NCBI GenBank assembly: GCA_029940345.1
Contig: JAOZRC010000096.1
Location: 1 to 11,957, forward strand
Source of the DNA: Desulfobacterales bacterium
GTDB taxonomy: Bacteria; Desulfobacterota; Desulfobacteria; Desulfobacterales; JAUCGF01
Length of the DNA stretch: 11,957 bases
Direction of reading: 5' to 3'
In this document: positions 1 to 7,882 of the stretch, in pieces
Layout of the letters: each line of letters starts with the position of its first letter
Position numbering within the stretch: the first letter of the stretch is position 1
Translations under genes and position numbers: made by a program
The notes under the pieces: generated by a model
The model's database searches: none
Seen by the model: the letters and a program-made list of their open reading frames with translations, nothing else
What the model was told of the DNA's origin: nothing

Positions 1-179
1 TTTTCGGTGCGCGCGATACCGCCTGCCTGCCTGGTCTTTTCAAGCACCAGCGGTGCAATGCCGTGTTTGATTAATGTATAAGCCGCCGTGAGGCCCGCCG
101 GTCCTGCGCCGATAATCGTAACACGCTTTTTGTCGTCATTGATTATGCCAATTTTTCGGTATAAAATATCGTTGCCCAC
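1..179 (-). CDS. FAD-dependent oxidoreductase, amine-oxidase/HemY-like, N-terminal part (runs off window)
   Basis: Only the first 59 codons are in the window. The translation shows a beta-alpha-beta dinucleotide-binding fold: a VTIIGAGPAGLTAAY segment with glycines at residues 24, 26 and 29, the acidic end of the second strand at E47, then GGIART at 53-58. This pattern is typical of FAD-binding proteins of the amine oxidase/protoporphyrinogen oxidase/UDP-galactopyranose mutase superfamily, which occur often in polysaccharide clusters. The start chosen is GTG at 179, the first usable start, preceded by AAGGA at 184-188 with a short 4-base gap. No in-frame ATG lies between it and the FAD motif. 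It begins 27 bases after the stop of the large membrane protein, so the two are probably co-transcribed. The substrate cannot be told from this fragment. A sugar-modifying or lipid-modifying oxidoreductase is possible. Confidence 0.85.
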   Translation of the reverse strand, partial: MGNDILYRKIGIINDDKKRVTIIGAGPAGLTAAYTLIKHGIAPLVLEKTRQAGGIARTE

Positions 180-206
180 AATTTCCTTACGTTTATTCGT
201 TCGTAT

Positions 207-3200
207 TTAATTCTGTTCGAGTTCAAGACCTGCATTGGCAGAATCGAATGGCTGAATGATCATCTCCTTGATTCTGACCCCCAAATTCCTTGTATCTTGG
301 GATGAATTTTTGTTAGCTGGACAAAATGTTTCGCTTTCTATCCTTATTGTTTGAAAATCATCAATAATTATCCGATCTTGGGGAATATTATATCTATTCG
401 TTGAAAGGTTAGCGACTTTTGCATGTAGAGGTTTTATCTGATTGTCGTTAAAATAGAGTATGAATTCACCTGTTTTACGGGTCTTATAAAACGATATTTT
501 CAGAACTATATTCATGGGTTGGTTTTGCAAACAAAACTGGATGACACCATGCCCATCGGTCCATCGCCATCGATCATTTTGATCTTTTTCAAGGTCATGA
601 AAACCTGACACGGCGGTTGTGCCATCTGAATCGTTCATAATTAAATTCTTATGCATCACCTTGTTGTCAGAAGGCCCACATAACAATTCAGGCGGAGTTT
701 GTTTGATATCATGGAAGTGAGCTGTCAGTGCAAGCCTTTTAAGCTGTACGGCGAGTTGCCTGGTATCCCCGTTTTGGAATAATCGGTGTGGACAAAAAAA
801 GCCATCTATTACTTTGAAAGCAACCGTGTTGTTGTGATCATTTCGATTCATCAAATCATGGGGTACTTTAATATGATGATTCGAATTACCGCCGTGTGCT
901 TTTAATACTTCAAGTCTGTGATGGTTCAAAGATACGGCTATCTTTGCCGGCGGTAACTGATCTGAGACAGGCCGATGGAGTAAGATGTGAAGGAAGGCCG
1001 GTGCAGATAAATCGATAGGGTCTAAGTTAAATGACGATTCGGCTTGCAACCAATTATCCTGATATATTCCCTGGGATAGCAATGTCGATATTTTATTGTG
1101 TTGAAAAGTGGTCGCTCTTTTTTTGATTTCAGTTTGATGTGATTGATAACTATTTACTCGCCATAATAAAGCTGATCTTGCAGGAGTATTCCATTGGTCA
1201 GGAAGTTTATCCGAACTAAATTCGGAATAGGTGAAGTCCGCATTGATCTCTCTTAATAATCGGATTTCAGACGGAAAGAACAAGGCCCTCCTTGGTATGC
1301 CATTATAAGTCAAAATGAACATATTATGATGCAAACCGAACCAACGGATTACTGTTTTGATTGATTCTCGATTCGTTTGATCAAAATTTACAGGATAAAT
1401 TCGGTTTTTAAAAATAAAAATATTCAAATACGGTTCAACCCCTTCCCAAAGAGAAGCATGAGCAGGCATAAACGTGATCAGGGGAACATTGTCAGGCAAT
1501 ACATCACGTATTTCTTTAACCGGAATAGGGTGCCCGTCGAACTCCCGCTTGGTGATATGCGGTTTCAAAATCCATATTTCTTCTGACAGAACAATAATAA
1601 ATATAGCAATGGCAGCTATTTTAGATAACTTATATTTCATTTTCATTATTTCAGCTACAAAATAACAGAAAAATATCAGGTAGGTTGGGAGCATGACCGC
1701 CAGATAACGCCTGGACAGCCAAAAGTGAAGCGGTTCTATAAACGCTTTGGTTCCCATCCCGAAACTAAAAATGAGCGCCGTACCGATAAACGGAATCCAG
1801 ATCAACAAATCATCTTCTATTTGGCAGCGATTTAACCAGATCAGGAAGCCCAGGGTGCCGCCCAAAGCACCCAAAGGCGTCAGGTACATGGTAAACCATT
1901 TGAATGCGAATCTTGAATTTGCATAATCCGATCCGATTAAAAGGTCTTTAGCCATAATATTGGGACGAAAATAAATACCATACAATGTCAGTAAAGCGAT
2001 CAATAGTCCAAAAAGAATTTTTATCCAAAAAAATATGCTGTCTTTATTATTTACGACATGTTGAACCAACCGGCTGTTTCTTATCAGATTAATGATCAGA
2101 AAGACGACCACAACAAGTGTGACGGCATAGATTATCGGTGTTAAATGGCCAATGTTGCCGTTTACATAATTAAATGAATATAATCGATTAAAAACAATCG
2201 CCGTGTAGTTAGAAATGATAAAAGATATAGAAAAAATGGCTATCATTGAGATGTTCTTGCTAAAGTGGAAATAAACCAAAATATAAGCGAAGAGAGGCAC
2301 AAGGATAACCCAGTTGGCCAAATGCGTTGTTAGCGCTAAAAAAAAGAACAAAGATGAAACCACGGCCCAAATGCGCGAATTTTCTTCATGGCTTATCCAT
2401 AGCAACCATATCCCGCCAAATAGCAACGCCTGGGATAACGATTCAGTGAGTCCCATTCTCACATTCCATATAAGTGGCATGCTAAATGTAAAAAGGATGA
2501 CCGCTATGCTTGCAATCTTGGTTGATTGAAACGCCCGCCAAGCCAATGCAAATATTGATAAAATACACGTCAGACCGATAACAATGCGGAAGAAATAGAT
2601 ACCGTTGATTTTCGATATTATGTATCCAAAAGCATAAACCGTATCGATGCCACGCAGTCCGAGGTATATATAAAGGTCCTTTTCAGATTGATTATATGGA
2701 TGCAATCCAAAGGTAAGCTTGCGTTTATCAATAATTGATCTGATCTGATCGGGTAAATTATCAATATGCGGGAAACTGACTGAAAAATTCCCATTTTGTG
2801 CAAGCCAGGCACCTGCTTTGGCTTTTGCGCCATCGTCTCGTAGAAGAGATGTGTTTTCCGCCGTATAGGAAAAAATAAAAATCGATAAAAGCAAGCTGAG
2901 TATCACCAGGGCATTTAAAAACGTGAAGCCCTTTATTGGCAATAGATGACGCAGATACGATTTGAAGCCGGAAATATTTGCATATAACAGCATGCTTCCG
3001 CAAATAAATGATGCTTTGTAGGAAAAAAACAGGAACCATAGCGTATAACATTTTAGAACGCCAAGGCATATTCCGACCAGCATTATGTGACCCAAATGAA
3101 TAAGCAGCAGGAGGAAAAGAAATTCAAAGATAGTCAACCCATTTGGCTTAGATAGCTTTTGTGCCAGCCATATCGTCCAGACCAGGCTCGATGCTATCAG

Positions 3201-3236
3201 GAAAAAACAACAAGCAAGCGAAATAACGTTTATCAT
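207..3236 (-). CDS. GT-C-like polytopic membrane glycosyltransferase with two C-terminal beta-sandwich-like domains
   Basis: The protein has 1009 residues. About 14 hydrophobic segments fill residues 4-557, for example 4-24, 35-58, 63-84, 103-123, 213-231, 366-384, 402-423, 510-530 and 539-557. After the fourth comes a loop with RDDGAK (D134, D135), placed like the catalytic acidic residues in the first periplasmic loop of GT-C enzymes that use polyprenyl-phosphate sugars (family knowledge; assignment inferred). Residues 560-700 are a soluble periplasmic-type region. The last 290 residues hold two related domains, about 724-838 and 876-994. Each ends in F-C-P, then D-T-R-x-L near 814-828 and 971-986, and the second begins with GFHxLE and RWTDG. 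The ATG at 3236 directly follows an in-frame TAG, so the ORF cannot start earlier. The ribosome site is weak (GGTAA). The acceptor and sugar are unknown, and it could be an uncharacterised integral membrane protein rather than an active transferase. Confidence 0.8.
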   Translation of the reverse strand: MINVISLACCFFLIASSLVWTIWLAQKLSKPNGLTIFEFLFLLLLIHLGHIMLVGICLGVLKCYTLWFLFFSYKASFICGSMLLYANISGFKSYLRHLLPIKGFTFLNALVILSLLLSIFIFSYTAENTSLLRDDGAKAKAGAWLAQNGNFSVSFPHIDNLPDQIRSIIDKRKLTFGLHPYNQSEKDLYIYLGLRGIDTVYAFGYIISKINGIYFFRIVIGLTCILSIFALAWRAFQSTKIASIAVILFTFSMPLIWNVRMGLTESLSQALLFGGIWLLWISHEENSRIWAVVSSLFFFLALTTHLANWVILVPLFAYILVYFHFSKNISMIAIFSISFIISNYTAIVFNRLYSFNYVNGNIGHLTPIIYAVTLVVVVFLIINLIRNSRLVQHVVNNKDSIFFWIKILFGLLIALLTLYGIYFRPNIMAKDLLIGSDYANSRFAFKWFTMYLTPLGALGGTLGFLIWLNRCQIEDDLLIWIPFIGTALIFSFGMGTKAFIEPLHFWLSRRYLAVMLPTYLIFFCYFVAEIMKMKYKLSKIAAIAIFIIVLSEEIWILKPHITKREFDGHPIPVKEIRDVLPDNVPLITFMPAHASLWEGVEPYLNIFIFKNRIYPVNFDQTNRESIKTVIRWFGLHHNMFILTYNGIPRRALFFPSEIRLLREINADFTYSEFSSDKLPDQWNTPARSALLWRVNSYQSHQTEIKKRATTFQHNKISTLLSQGIYQDNWLQAESSFNLDPIDLSAPAFLHILLHRPVSDQLPPAKIAVSLNHHRLEVLKAHGGNSNHHIKVPHDLMNRNDHNNTVAFKVIDGFFCPHRLFQNGDTRQLAVQLKRLALTAHFHDIKQTPPELLCGPSDNKVMHKNLIMNDSDGTTAVSGFHDLEKDQNDRWRWTDGHGVIQFCLQNQPMNIVLKISFYKTRKTGEFILYFNDNQIKPLHAKVANLSTNRYNIPQDRIIIDDFQTIRIESETFCPANKNSSQDTRNLGVRIKEMIIQPFDSANAGLELEQN
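255..611 (-). other. Second C-terminal beta-sandwich-like domain of the GT-C-like protein
   Basis: Residues about 876-994 of the 1009-residue protein. It opens with GFHDLE, followed by RWTDG at about 891-895, and closes with FCP, then DTRNLGVRI. The same closing signature recurs in the preceding domain, in the radical SAM fusion protein and in the 68-codon ORF of this window. The alternating short polar/hydrophobic strands suggest a beta-sandwich. A glycan-binding or interaction role is inferred only. Confidence 0.6.
723..1067 (-). other. First C-terminal beta-sandwich-like domain of the GT-C-like protein
   Basis: Residues about 724-838 of the 1009-residue protein. It begins with GIYQDNW, which resembles GLYLDSW at the start of the matching domain in the fusion protein, and closes with FFCP, then DTRQLAVQLKRL. 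The tandem arrangement with the domain at 255-611 suggests internal duplication. Confidence 0.55.
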
Positions 3237-3328
3237 CTAATAGTTACCAATCATTACTCTGTATACATCATTTTTTTGATAAGCCCTGCCCATGATTCAG
3301 TCGAGCATCAGACTGCGTTTGGGGCTTA

Positions 3329-3488
3329 GAGCCTGTTTGAAAAGTCTTAAATCGGCTGCAAAAGCGTGAGAGCGGTTCTGATTTCCGCAAATTTTATGGC
3401 AATAGGCCGGCTATTTCCTTAAAATTTGCGAAAATCAGCCCTCGCTCTCACACTTTTTCGCTTCGATCACGACTTTCCAAACAGGCTC
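3329..3488. repeat. 160-bp imperfect palindrome, MITE-like element
   Basis: The terminal 18 bases GAGCCTGTTTGAAAAGTC (3329-3346) match the reverse complement of 3471-3488 with one mismatch. The complementarity continues inward through GTGAGAGC/GCTCTCAC (3366-3373 with 3444-3451) and CGCAAATTTT-type arms to a centre near 3408 around GGCCGGC. The whole element could therefore fold into one long hairpin. TTA flanks it on both sides in direct orientation, consistent with a short target duplication. There is no coding capacity. It looks like a non-autonomous miniature transposable element or a large palindromic intergenic repeat. Confidence 0.75.
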
Positions 3489-3593
3489 TTAAAAAACTCT
3501 CAGGATCGAAAAGATGTTCCAATTTCTGATCTGTTATGTTAATCTTATTTAATTGACAAAAAACAAATATCTAATTGTGAGATAATCGTCAAG

Positions 3594-3630
3594 ATTAATT
3601 TAACTTTTAATTACAAATAGTTAAATTGAT
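3594..3630. repeat. Short AT-rich inverted repeat upstream of the plus-strand GT2 gene
   Basis: ATTAATTTAACT (3594-3605) is matched by AGTTAAATTGAT (3619-3630) as an inverted repeat with one mismatch and a 13-base spacer. It ends 38 bases before the TTG start of the glycosyltransferase. It could be an operator-like dyad or a leader hairpin. In such AT-rich DNA, chance cannot be excluded. Confidence 0.4.
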
Positions 3631-3668
3631 TTACGCTTTTTACAAACCCTCAATATTTGGAATAAAAA

Positions 3669-4655
3669 TTGCATACGATAAATGTAATTGTTCCGGCGCA
3701 CCAGGGAAACGAGAAATTTAAGCAATGTTTAATACATCTCCTTGATGCTTTCACACCTCAGCAAATTTTCATTGTTATCGATAGGGATACTGAACGCATC
3801 CGCAATATATTAAAATCCCATGGACTTCTTCAGATACTGCAAACTCCGTCTCCAAGCGGGCCTGCGGCAGCGCGTAATTTGGGTGCCAACGCCGCTTATG
3901 GAGATATCCTTTTTTTTGTCGATGCCGATGTGACGATCCCTTCTGACGCATCACACCAGATTATTTCAGCATTCAATAAAAACAATGGGCTTGCGGCTAT
4001 AATCGGATCTTATGATGACACCCCTTTTGAAACTGATTTTCTATCCCAGTACAAAAATTTATTACACCATTATGTGCATCAAAACGGGAATTCCGAAGCA
4101 TTCACTTTTTGGGGAGCCTGTGGCGCCATTCGTCGTGATATTTTCTTGGAATCAGGTGGGTTCGATGAACACTATCGTCAGCCTTCGGTTGAAGATATTG
4201 AGCTGGGATACCGGTTAAAACAAGCCGGTTATACAATTCGACTGTTAAAACGTCTCCAGGTGAAGCATTTGAAGAAGTGGACCCTATTATCATTGATCAA
4301 AACAGATTTTTTTAATCGCGCCTTACCCTGGACGGAATTAATTCTAAAATCCGGTAATATCAAAAATGACCTCAATTTAAAAATTGGCGACCGTGTCAGT
4401 GTCGCATGTGTGTATTTGTTAATAATTTCAATTGTATTGATGTTATACAAATTAATATTTCTATTTCCAGTGATCATTTTGATCGCTGTCATTTTAAAAC
4501 TGAATAGCGGGCTTTATCTTTTTTTCTGGCATCAAAGCGGCTTTGTTTTTCTTTTGAAATGTATCCCCTGGCACTGGTTTTATTTTTTTTACAGCGGCTT
4601 GGCGTTTATGGTCGGATGGGTTAAATTCAGTTTACAAAAATTACTTGCCACCTGA
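3669..4655 (+). CDS. Family 2 glycosyltransferase with C-terminal membrane segments
   Basis: The protein has 328 residues. The GT-A fold begins at residue 4 with INVIVPAHQGN. It is followed by GPAAARNLG at 64-72, FFVDADV at 82-88 (the metal/nucleotide-binding DxD at D85-D87), GACGAIRRDIF at 149-159 with GGFDE, and VEDIELGYRLKQAGY at 174-188, which contains the likely catalytic-base region E175-D176. Residues about 244-277 and 300-318 are hydrophobic, so the enzyme is probably anchored to the inner membrane with its active site in the cytoplasm. The start is TTG at 3669. An in-frame TAA lies two codons upstream, the catalytic fold begins at once, and GGA sits 7 bases ahead. It is the only plus-strand gene, convergent with the fusion gene and divergent from the GT-C gene, so it has its own promoter. 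Donor and acceptor are unknown. Confidence 0.9.
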   Translation: MHTINVIVPAHQGNEKFKQCLIHLLDAFTPQQIFIVIDRDTERIRNILKSHGLLQILQTPSPSGPAAARNLGANAAYGDILFFVDADVTIPSDASHQIISAFNKNNGLAAIIGSYDDTPFETDFLSQYKNLLHHYVHQNGNSEAFTFWGACGAIRRDIFLESGGFDEHYRQPSVEDIELGYRLKQAGYTIRLLKRLQVKHLKKWTLLSLIKTDFFNRALPWTELILKSGNIKNDLNLKIGDRVSVACVYLLIISIVLMLYKLIFLFPVIILIAVILKLNSGLYLFFWHQSGFVFLLKCIPWHWFYFFYSGLAFMVGWVKFSLQKLLAT

Positions 4656-4800
4656 ATACAAAGCCGAATGTTCGCATGCATACTGCTATGAATGATTTTA
4701 TCTTCTTCTTTTATGAATTGATACGTTCTTCCATTTCTATTGTCCGGCGTTGGTGATTGGGAATATATTTCGTATTATATCAGATGTTTCATGCAGTTAC

Positions 4801-7800
4801 CTAATATTTTAATACACCCCATCGATATAAACGATCAAGAACAAAGTGCTTGCGCCTGTACTTGCGGATAAAGTGTCGGATCTCTTTTTGAGAAATATCT
4901 CTGCCATGAATTCGTCGTCTTAAAAGCGACATTTCTTTTATTCCCATGTCTCTCAAATGCGCGGAGGTTTTCTGTTGCGGATGCACTCTGAAGGCGCCTA
5001 AAAAACGTGGTAAACACTCAAATTTCGCTCCCGCACTACGAAAACGCAAGAGGAGTTCCCAATCAATGGCAAAATGAAACGATTCGTCAACAATTCCGCC
5101 TGATTTCTCCCAAATACGTTTTCGCCAAAAAAGTGTCTCTTGGGGTATGTAATCCGCACATAAGAGCATGGTGTCATCATGGGGCGGCACGATTATACGA
5201 CCGATCTCCCGGTTTTTGTCATCAACGACAATTCGATGCCCATAGACGACATCAATCTGCGGGTTATCAGAAAAAAATTTCACAATATAGGCAATTGTGC
5301 CTGGCAATAAGAGATCATCCGAGTTAAGCCATGCCATAATGTCTCCGGAAGCATGGCGAAACCCCATATTGATGGCATTGGCCTGACCTTTGTCCTTGCA
5401 AGATTCAACATGAGAAAGCTGTGCGGCATAGCGATCCAATAATTGACTTGTGCCGTCTGTTGAAGCGCCATCCTGGATAATATATTCCAAATTCGGGTAA
5501 TTCTGATCAAGGACGCTTTTAATGGTATGTTCCAGGAAATGACCGTAATTAAAAGAAGGCGTGACAATGGAAACAACGGGAAGCTGCTGAGGAGAATGTA
5601 TTTCAGCAGTATGATAGTGTTGCGGGAGCTTCAGCGGTATGGGATGATATTGATGGAACTGTTCCAATTTCGGCTTAAACCACAATAGGCCTGATGCGTC
5701 AAATTGATGGGAATGCTTTAGGACCGGTTGTCCCAGACGCGTTATCCAATAGTGCAAGGAAGTGAACTTAAAAATACGAAGTTTTTTGGCCCATTTATTT
5801 TTTTCGATAAGTTCATTGTGTTGCGACTTGATTATTTCATCTTTTGAAGCAAGATCGCTGACTTGCGTTTTGATGGCTTTGTCCCGGTCGGCAAGTTCAC
5901 CGCGATGGGATCGAATATGAGCGTCTTTCAGGTCCAAATCGGCTAATAGCTTATTTTCACTTATAAATTCATATTGTTGTAATTCCTTGACAACGCGAGC
6001 ATAAATTTCATCATTGATAAAAATCAACGTTCCCCATTGTCGCTTAGAAAAACTTGCCGGACTTAATGTAACCTGTTCAATTTCATGATATCGTTTGATT
6101 GCCGCAAACCGTGAGAAACCCAATTTCTGCGCTTCGGTAATAATCTCCCGGGGCCGCGCGTCTTCCCATTGGGGATAAAGCCCTTTTGTATAAAATTGAC
6201 AAATTAAGACTTCGGGCTTCACTGCTCCCACCCCTTTCAGCACCCGGAGGTCATTGCCATCGGCCTCAATCTTTAAGATTCCCACATGCTCGTCAATTAC
6301 GCCTTGTTTGAATAAACTTTGCAGACTTCGGCATGTGACCCGGATTTTCTGTCGATGCCGGACTTGCGGATCGTTAGCCATATAGCATAACGAATGAAAG
6401 CTGTCTGCCGGCGTGCTGCCGTCACCGTAATTAATAAAAAAATCCGCTTCTCTATCCTCTTCATCAATGGCATAGTCTAAAAAAACAGAATCCCTGTTTC
6501 GGACAAGTTGGCTTAACACGGCATGATATTTCGGACAGGGTTCAAAAAGAACACCCGCCAAGCCCTGATTAAAAGTGAATGTGGCAAAGGAACCCTTCTG
6601 AGCGCCAATATCAATAAATGTTTTATGGGTAATAAAGGGAATCAGGGTCTTGACAATCTCAAAGGCTGTCTTTGGGAAATGAGGGCCTTTATTTGGCAAA
6701 GGATTTGCCCCATCGTAGCATAATGATGTCACGCGTATGCCAAGTTCCCGGTCATCCTGACTCGTCATGGATTCCTCCTGACCGGGGTAAAAGGTTTTAT
6801 CACATCGAACCTTAATGATTGAATAGCCCGTATGTCTGGGAATAACGAGCAACCCGATTTCAGCTATTGATTTTCCCGGTGCAGTCACGATATGTTCGAC
6901 AGTTTTTTTGAAAAATTCATTTTCAAATGTCAACGTAATCGGATAACGATATTCAGGCGCATGCGATTCCAGATGCACAAGGAGCCATCCAGGGTCTTTG
7001 CAAGTGTTGACCCTGATTTCGGCTTCCCGTGCCATCCATGAATCCAGGTACAATCCGTAGATGGCAATGTCAGGACGAGGCTGCGGCCATTTTTTAGCAA
7101 GTTTTTTGGGGTCGAAAACTTTGGTTTGAATAGGAGAAATAAAAACAGGCTTCTGAATCGTAGCTGATCTGGCAGGAGAAAATTTGTCTTCCTCAGCAAA
7201 GCAGCAGTCAGCGCATGGCAAGGGCACCTTCAGAATTTCTTCACGCCAATATTTTGTCACCGGAATTCCGTTGGCTTCCCACCCGGTAGGAATATGACAG
7301 CATAAATACAGCCTGTTATAACGATAGCAAAGAAAGTTGGCTCGGCAACATGGCTTCGGCCGTCTTGCTCGGCGAGCAGTCGTAAGATGGATCGACGGGC
7401 CCGCAGACCTTTTATCCAAACCATGCCGGGCAAGATAGTCAATCTGACGCTGATTATGCGGATAGTGGCTAAGCAGGATATCATCGAAGCAGCTTAAAAT
7501 ATCCGTATAGTTCATGAGTTTGTATCCGTTGGTGATTAAAGTCAGATTCCGGCAGCCGAACCATTCTTTTAATCGGGGTGCAATGTATTGAAATTGGGGA
7601 TGTGCGGTTGGCTCGCCGCCTGAAATTGAAACCTGTTCCATGCCGTATAGATTGGAAGCCGCCTCCTTTATAGCCTCTGGATCACAGTGTTCGGGATGTT
7701 CAATTGTCGGGTTGCTAAAGGCACATTCGGGGCATTTCATATTACAAAAGGAAGTGATATGAAATTCAATCGCCCTGTATTTCCTTGGCTGTTGTTTATA

Positions 7801-7848
7801 ATCATCCGCATCCCAGTACGAATAAAAATCATGTTTGTTTTTTTTCAT
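4801..7848 (-). CDS. Fusion: radical SAM + beta-sandwich-like domain + FkbM methyltransferase + repeat coiled coil + GT2 glycosyltransferase
   Basis: The protein has 1015 residues from the ATG at 7848. A radical SAM domain comes first, with C35-x3-C39-x2-C42 (CNMKCPEC) and SGGEP near 76-80. Further cysteines at 167-168, 174, 183-184, 212 and 215-216 suggest a SPASM-like auxiliary cluster. Residues about 260-377 form the beta-sandwich-like domain that recurs in this window, closing with FYP, then DDRELGIRV. Residues about 385-610 are an FkbM methyltransferase, with the SAM-binding FIDIGAQKGSF at 411-421 and ILKIEADGNDLRVLKG at 524-539. Residues 638-690 are a coiled coil of 14-residue repeats. 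Residues 756-1015 are a GT2 domain, with VVSIVTPSF, QDGASTDGT, NSDD at 842-845 and DWE at 929-931. The frame is open back to 7923, but that would overlap the upstream gene by 43 bases. AAGGAGAGG at 7874-7882 makes a TTG at 7860 an alternative start. The fusion is probably cytoplasmic, making and methylating surface glycan; the radical SAM substrate is unknown. Confidence 0.88.
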   Translation of the reverse strand: MKKNKHDFYSYWDADDYKQQPRKYRAIEFHITSFCNMKCPECAFSNPTIEHPEHCDPEAIKEAASNLYGMEQVSISGGEPTAHPQFQYIAPRLKEWFGCRNLTLITNGYKLMNYTDILSCFDDILLSHYPHNQRQIDYLARHGLDKRSAGPSIHLTTARRARRPKPCCRANFLCYRYNRLYLCCHIPTGWEANGIPVTKYWREEILKVPLPCADCCFAEEDKFSPARSATIQKPVFISPIQTKVFDPKKLAKKWPQPRPDIAIYGLYLDSWMAREAEIRVNTCKDPGWLLVHLESHAPEYRYPITLTFENEFFKKTVEHIVTAPGKSIAEIGLLVIPRHTGYSIIKVRCDKTFYPGQEESMTSQDDRELGIRVTSLCYDGANPLPNKGPHFPKTAFEIVKTLIPFITHKTFIDIGAQKGSFATFTFNQGLAGVLFEPCPKYHAVLSQLVRNRDSVFLDYAIDEEDREADFFINYGDGSTPADSFHSLCYMANDPQVRHRQKIRVTCRSLQSLFKQGVIDEHVGILKIEADGNDLRVLKGVGAVKPEVLICQFYTKGLYPQWEDARPREIITEAQKLGFSRFAAIKRYHEIEQVTLSPASFSKRQWGTLIFINDEIYARVVKELQQYEFISENKLLADLDLKDAHIRSHRGELADRDKAIKTQVSDLASKDEIIKSQHNELIEKNKWAKKLRIFKFTSLHYWITRLGQPVLKHSHQFDASGLLWFKPKLEQFHQYHPIPLKLPQHYHTAEIHSPQQLPVVSIVTPSFNYGHFLEHTIKSVLDQNYPNLEYIIQDGASTDGTSQLLDRYAAQLSHVESCKDKGQANAINMGFRHASGDIMAWLNSDDLLLPGTIAYIVKFFSDNPQIDVVYGHRIVVDDKNREIGRIIVPPHDDTMLLCADYIPQETLFWRKRIWEKSGGIVDESFHFAIDWELLLRFRSAGAKFECLPRFLGAFRVHPQQKTSAHLRDMGIKEMSLLRRRIHGRDISQKEIRHFIRKYRRKHFVLDRLYRWGVLKY
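5812..5937 (-). repeat. Three tandem 14-residue (42-bp) coiled-coil repeats
   Basis: Residues 638-679 of the fusion protein (counting from the ATG at 7848) are three consecutive 14-residue units: LDLKDAHIRSHRGE, LADRDKAIKTQVSD and LASKDEIIKSQHNE. A fourth, degenerate unit starts LIEKNK. The consensus is L-x-x-[KR]-D-x-x-I-[KR]-[ST]-[QH]-x-x-[DE], two heptads with hydrophobic residues at spacing 7. It joins the methyltransferase and GT2 domains and is expected to form a rod-like, probably oligomeric helix. Confidence 0.7.
6718..7071 (-). other. Beta-sandwich-like domain within the radical SAM/FkbM fusion
   Basis: Residues about 260-377 of the fusion (ATG 7848 numbering). It begins near GLYLDSW and closes with FYP, then DDRELGIRV. 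Both ends match domain 1 of the GT-C-like protein (GIYQDNW and FFCP, then DTRQLAVQL). It separates the radical SAM part from the FkbM part. Confidence 0.55.
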
Positions 7849-7873
7849 GGACGTTCTCAATATGTAGGTATAT

Positions 7874-7882
7874 CCTCTCCTT
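7874..7882 (-). promoter_or_regulatory. Strong Shine-Dalgarno at the GT2/fusion gene junction
   Basis: AAGGAGAGG overlaps the TAA stop of the GT2 gene. Its spacing is 13 bases to an in-frame TTG (7860) and 25 to the ATG (7848), both longer than usual. It is still the best ribosome site for the fusion gene and shows that the N-terminal 25 residues of the longest frame (from 7923) are probably not translated. It implies translational coupling to the upstream gene. Confidence 0.55.

Larger units (their letters stand above)
3237..3668. other. Gene-free divergent intergenic region
   Basis: The region lies between the divergently read membrane protein (minus) and GT2 gene (plus). No ORF here looks coding. 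It contains the 160-bp palindromic element (3329-3488) and, in the very AT-rich stretch from 3540 to 3668, a short inverted repeat (3594-3630). Promoters for both flanking genes should lie here, but no -35/-10 pair with proper spacing stands out. A good TTGACA at 3553-3558 has GATAAT only at 3581-3586, 22 bases away. Confidence 0.6.

Noticed and set aside
3553..3586. TTGACA and GATAAT as a sigma-70 promoter for the plus-strand GT2
   Set aside because: The spacer is 22 bases, outside the workable range, and AT-rich DNA yields such boxes by chance.
5007..5327. Plus-strand ORF of 106 codons opposite the GT2 domain
   Set aside because: It is the antisense shadow of a well-supported gene, with no recognisable motif and no ribosome site evidence.
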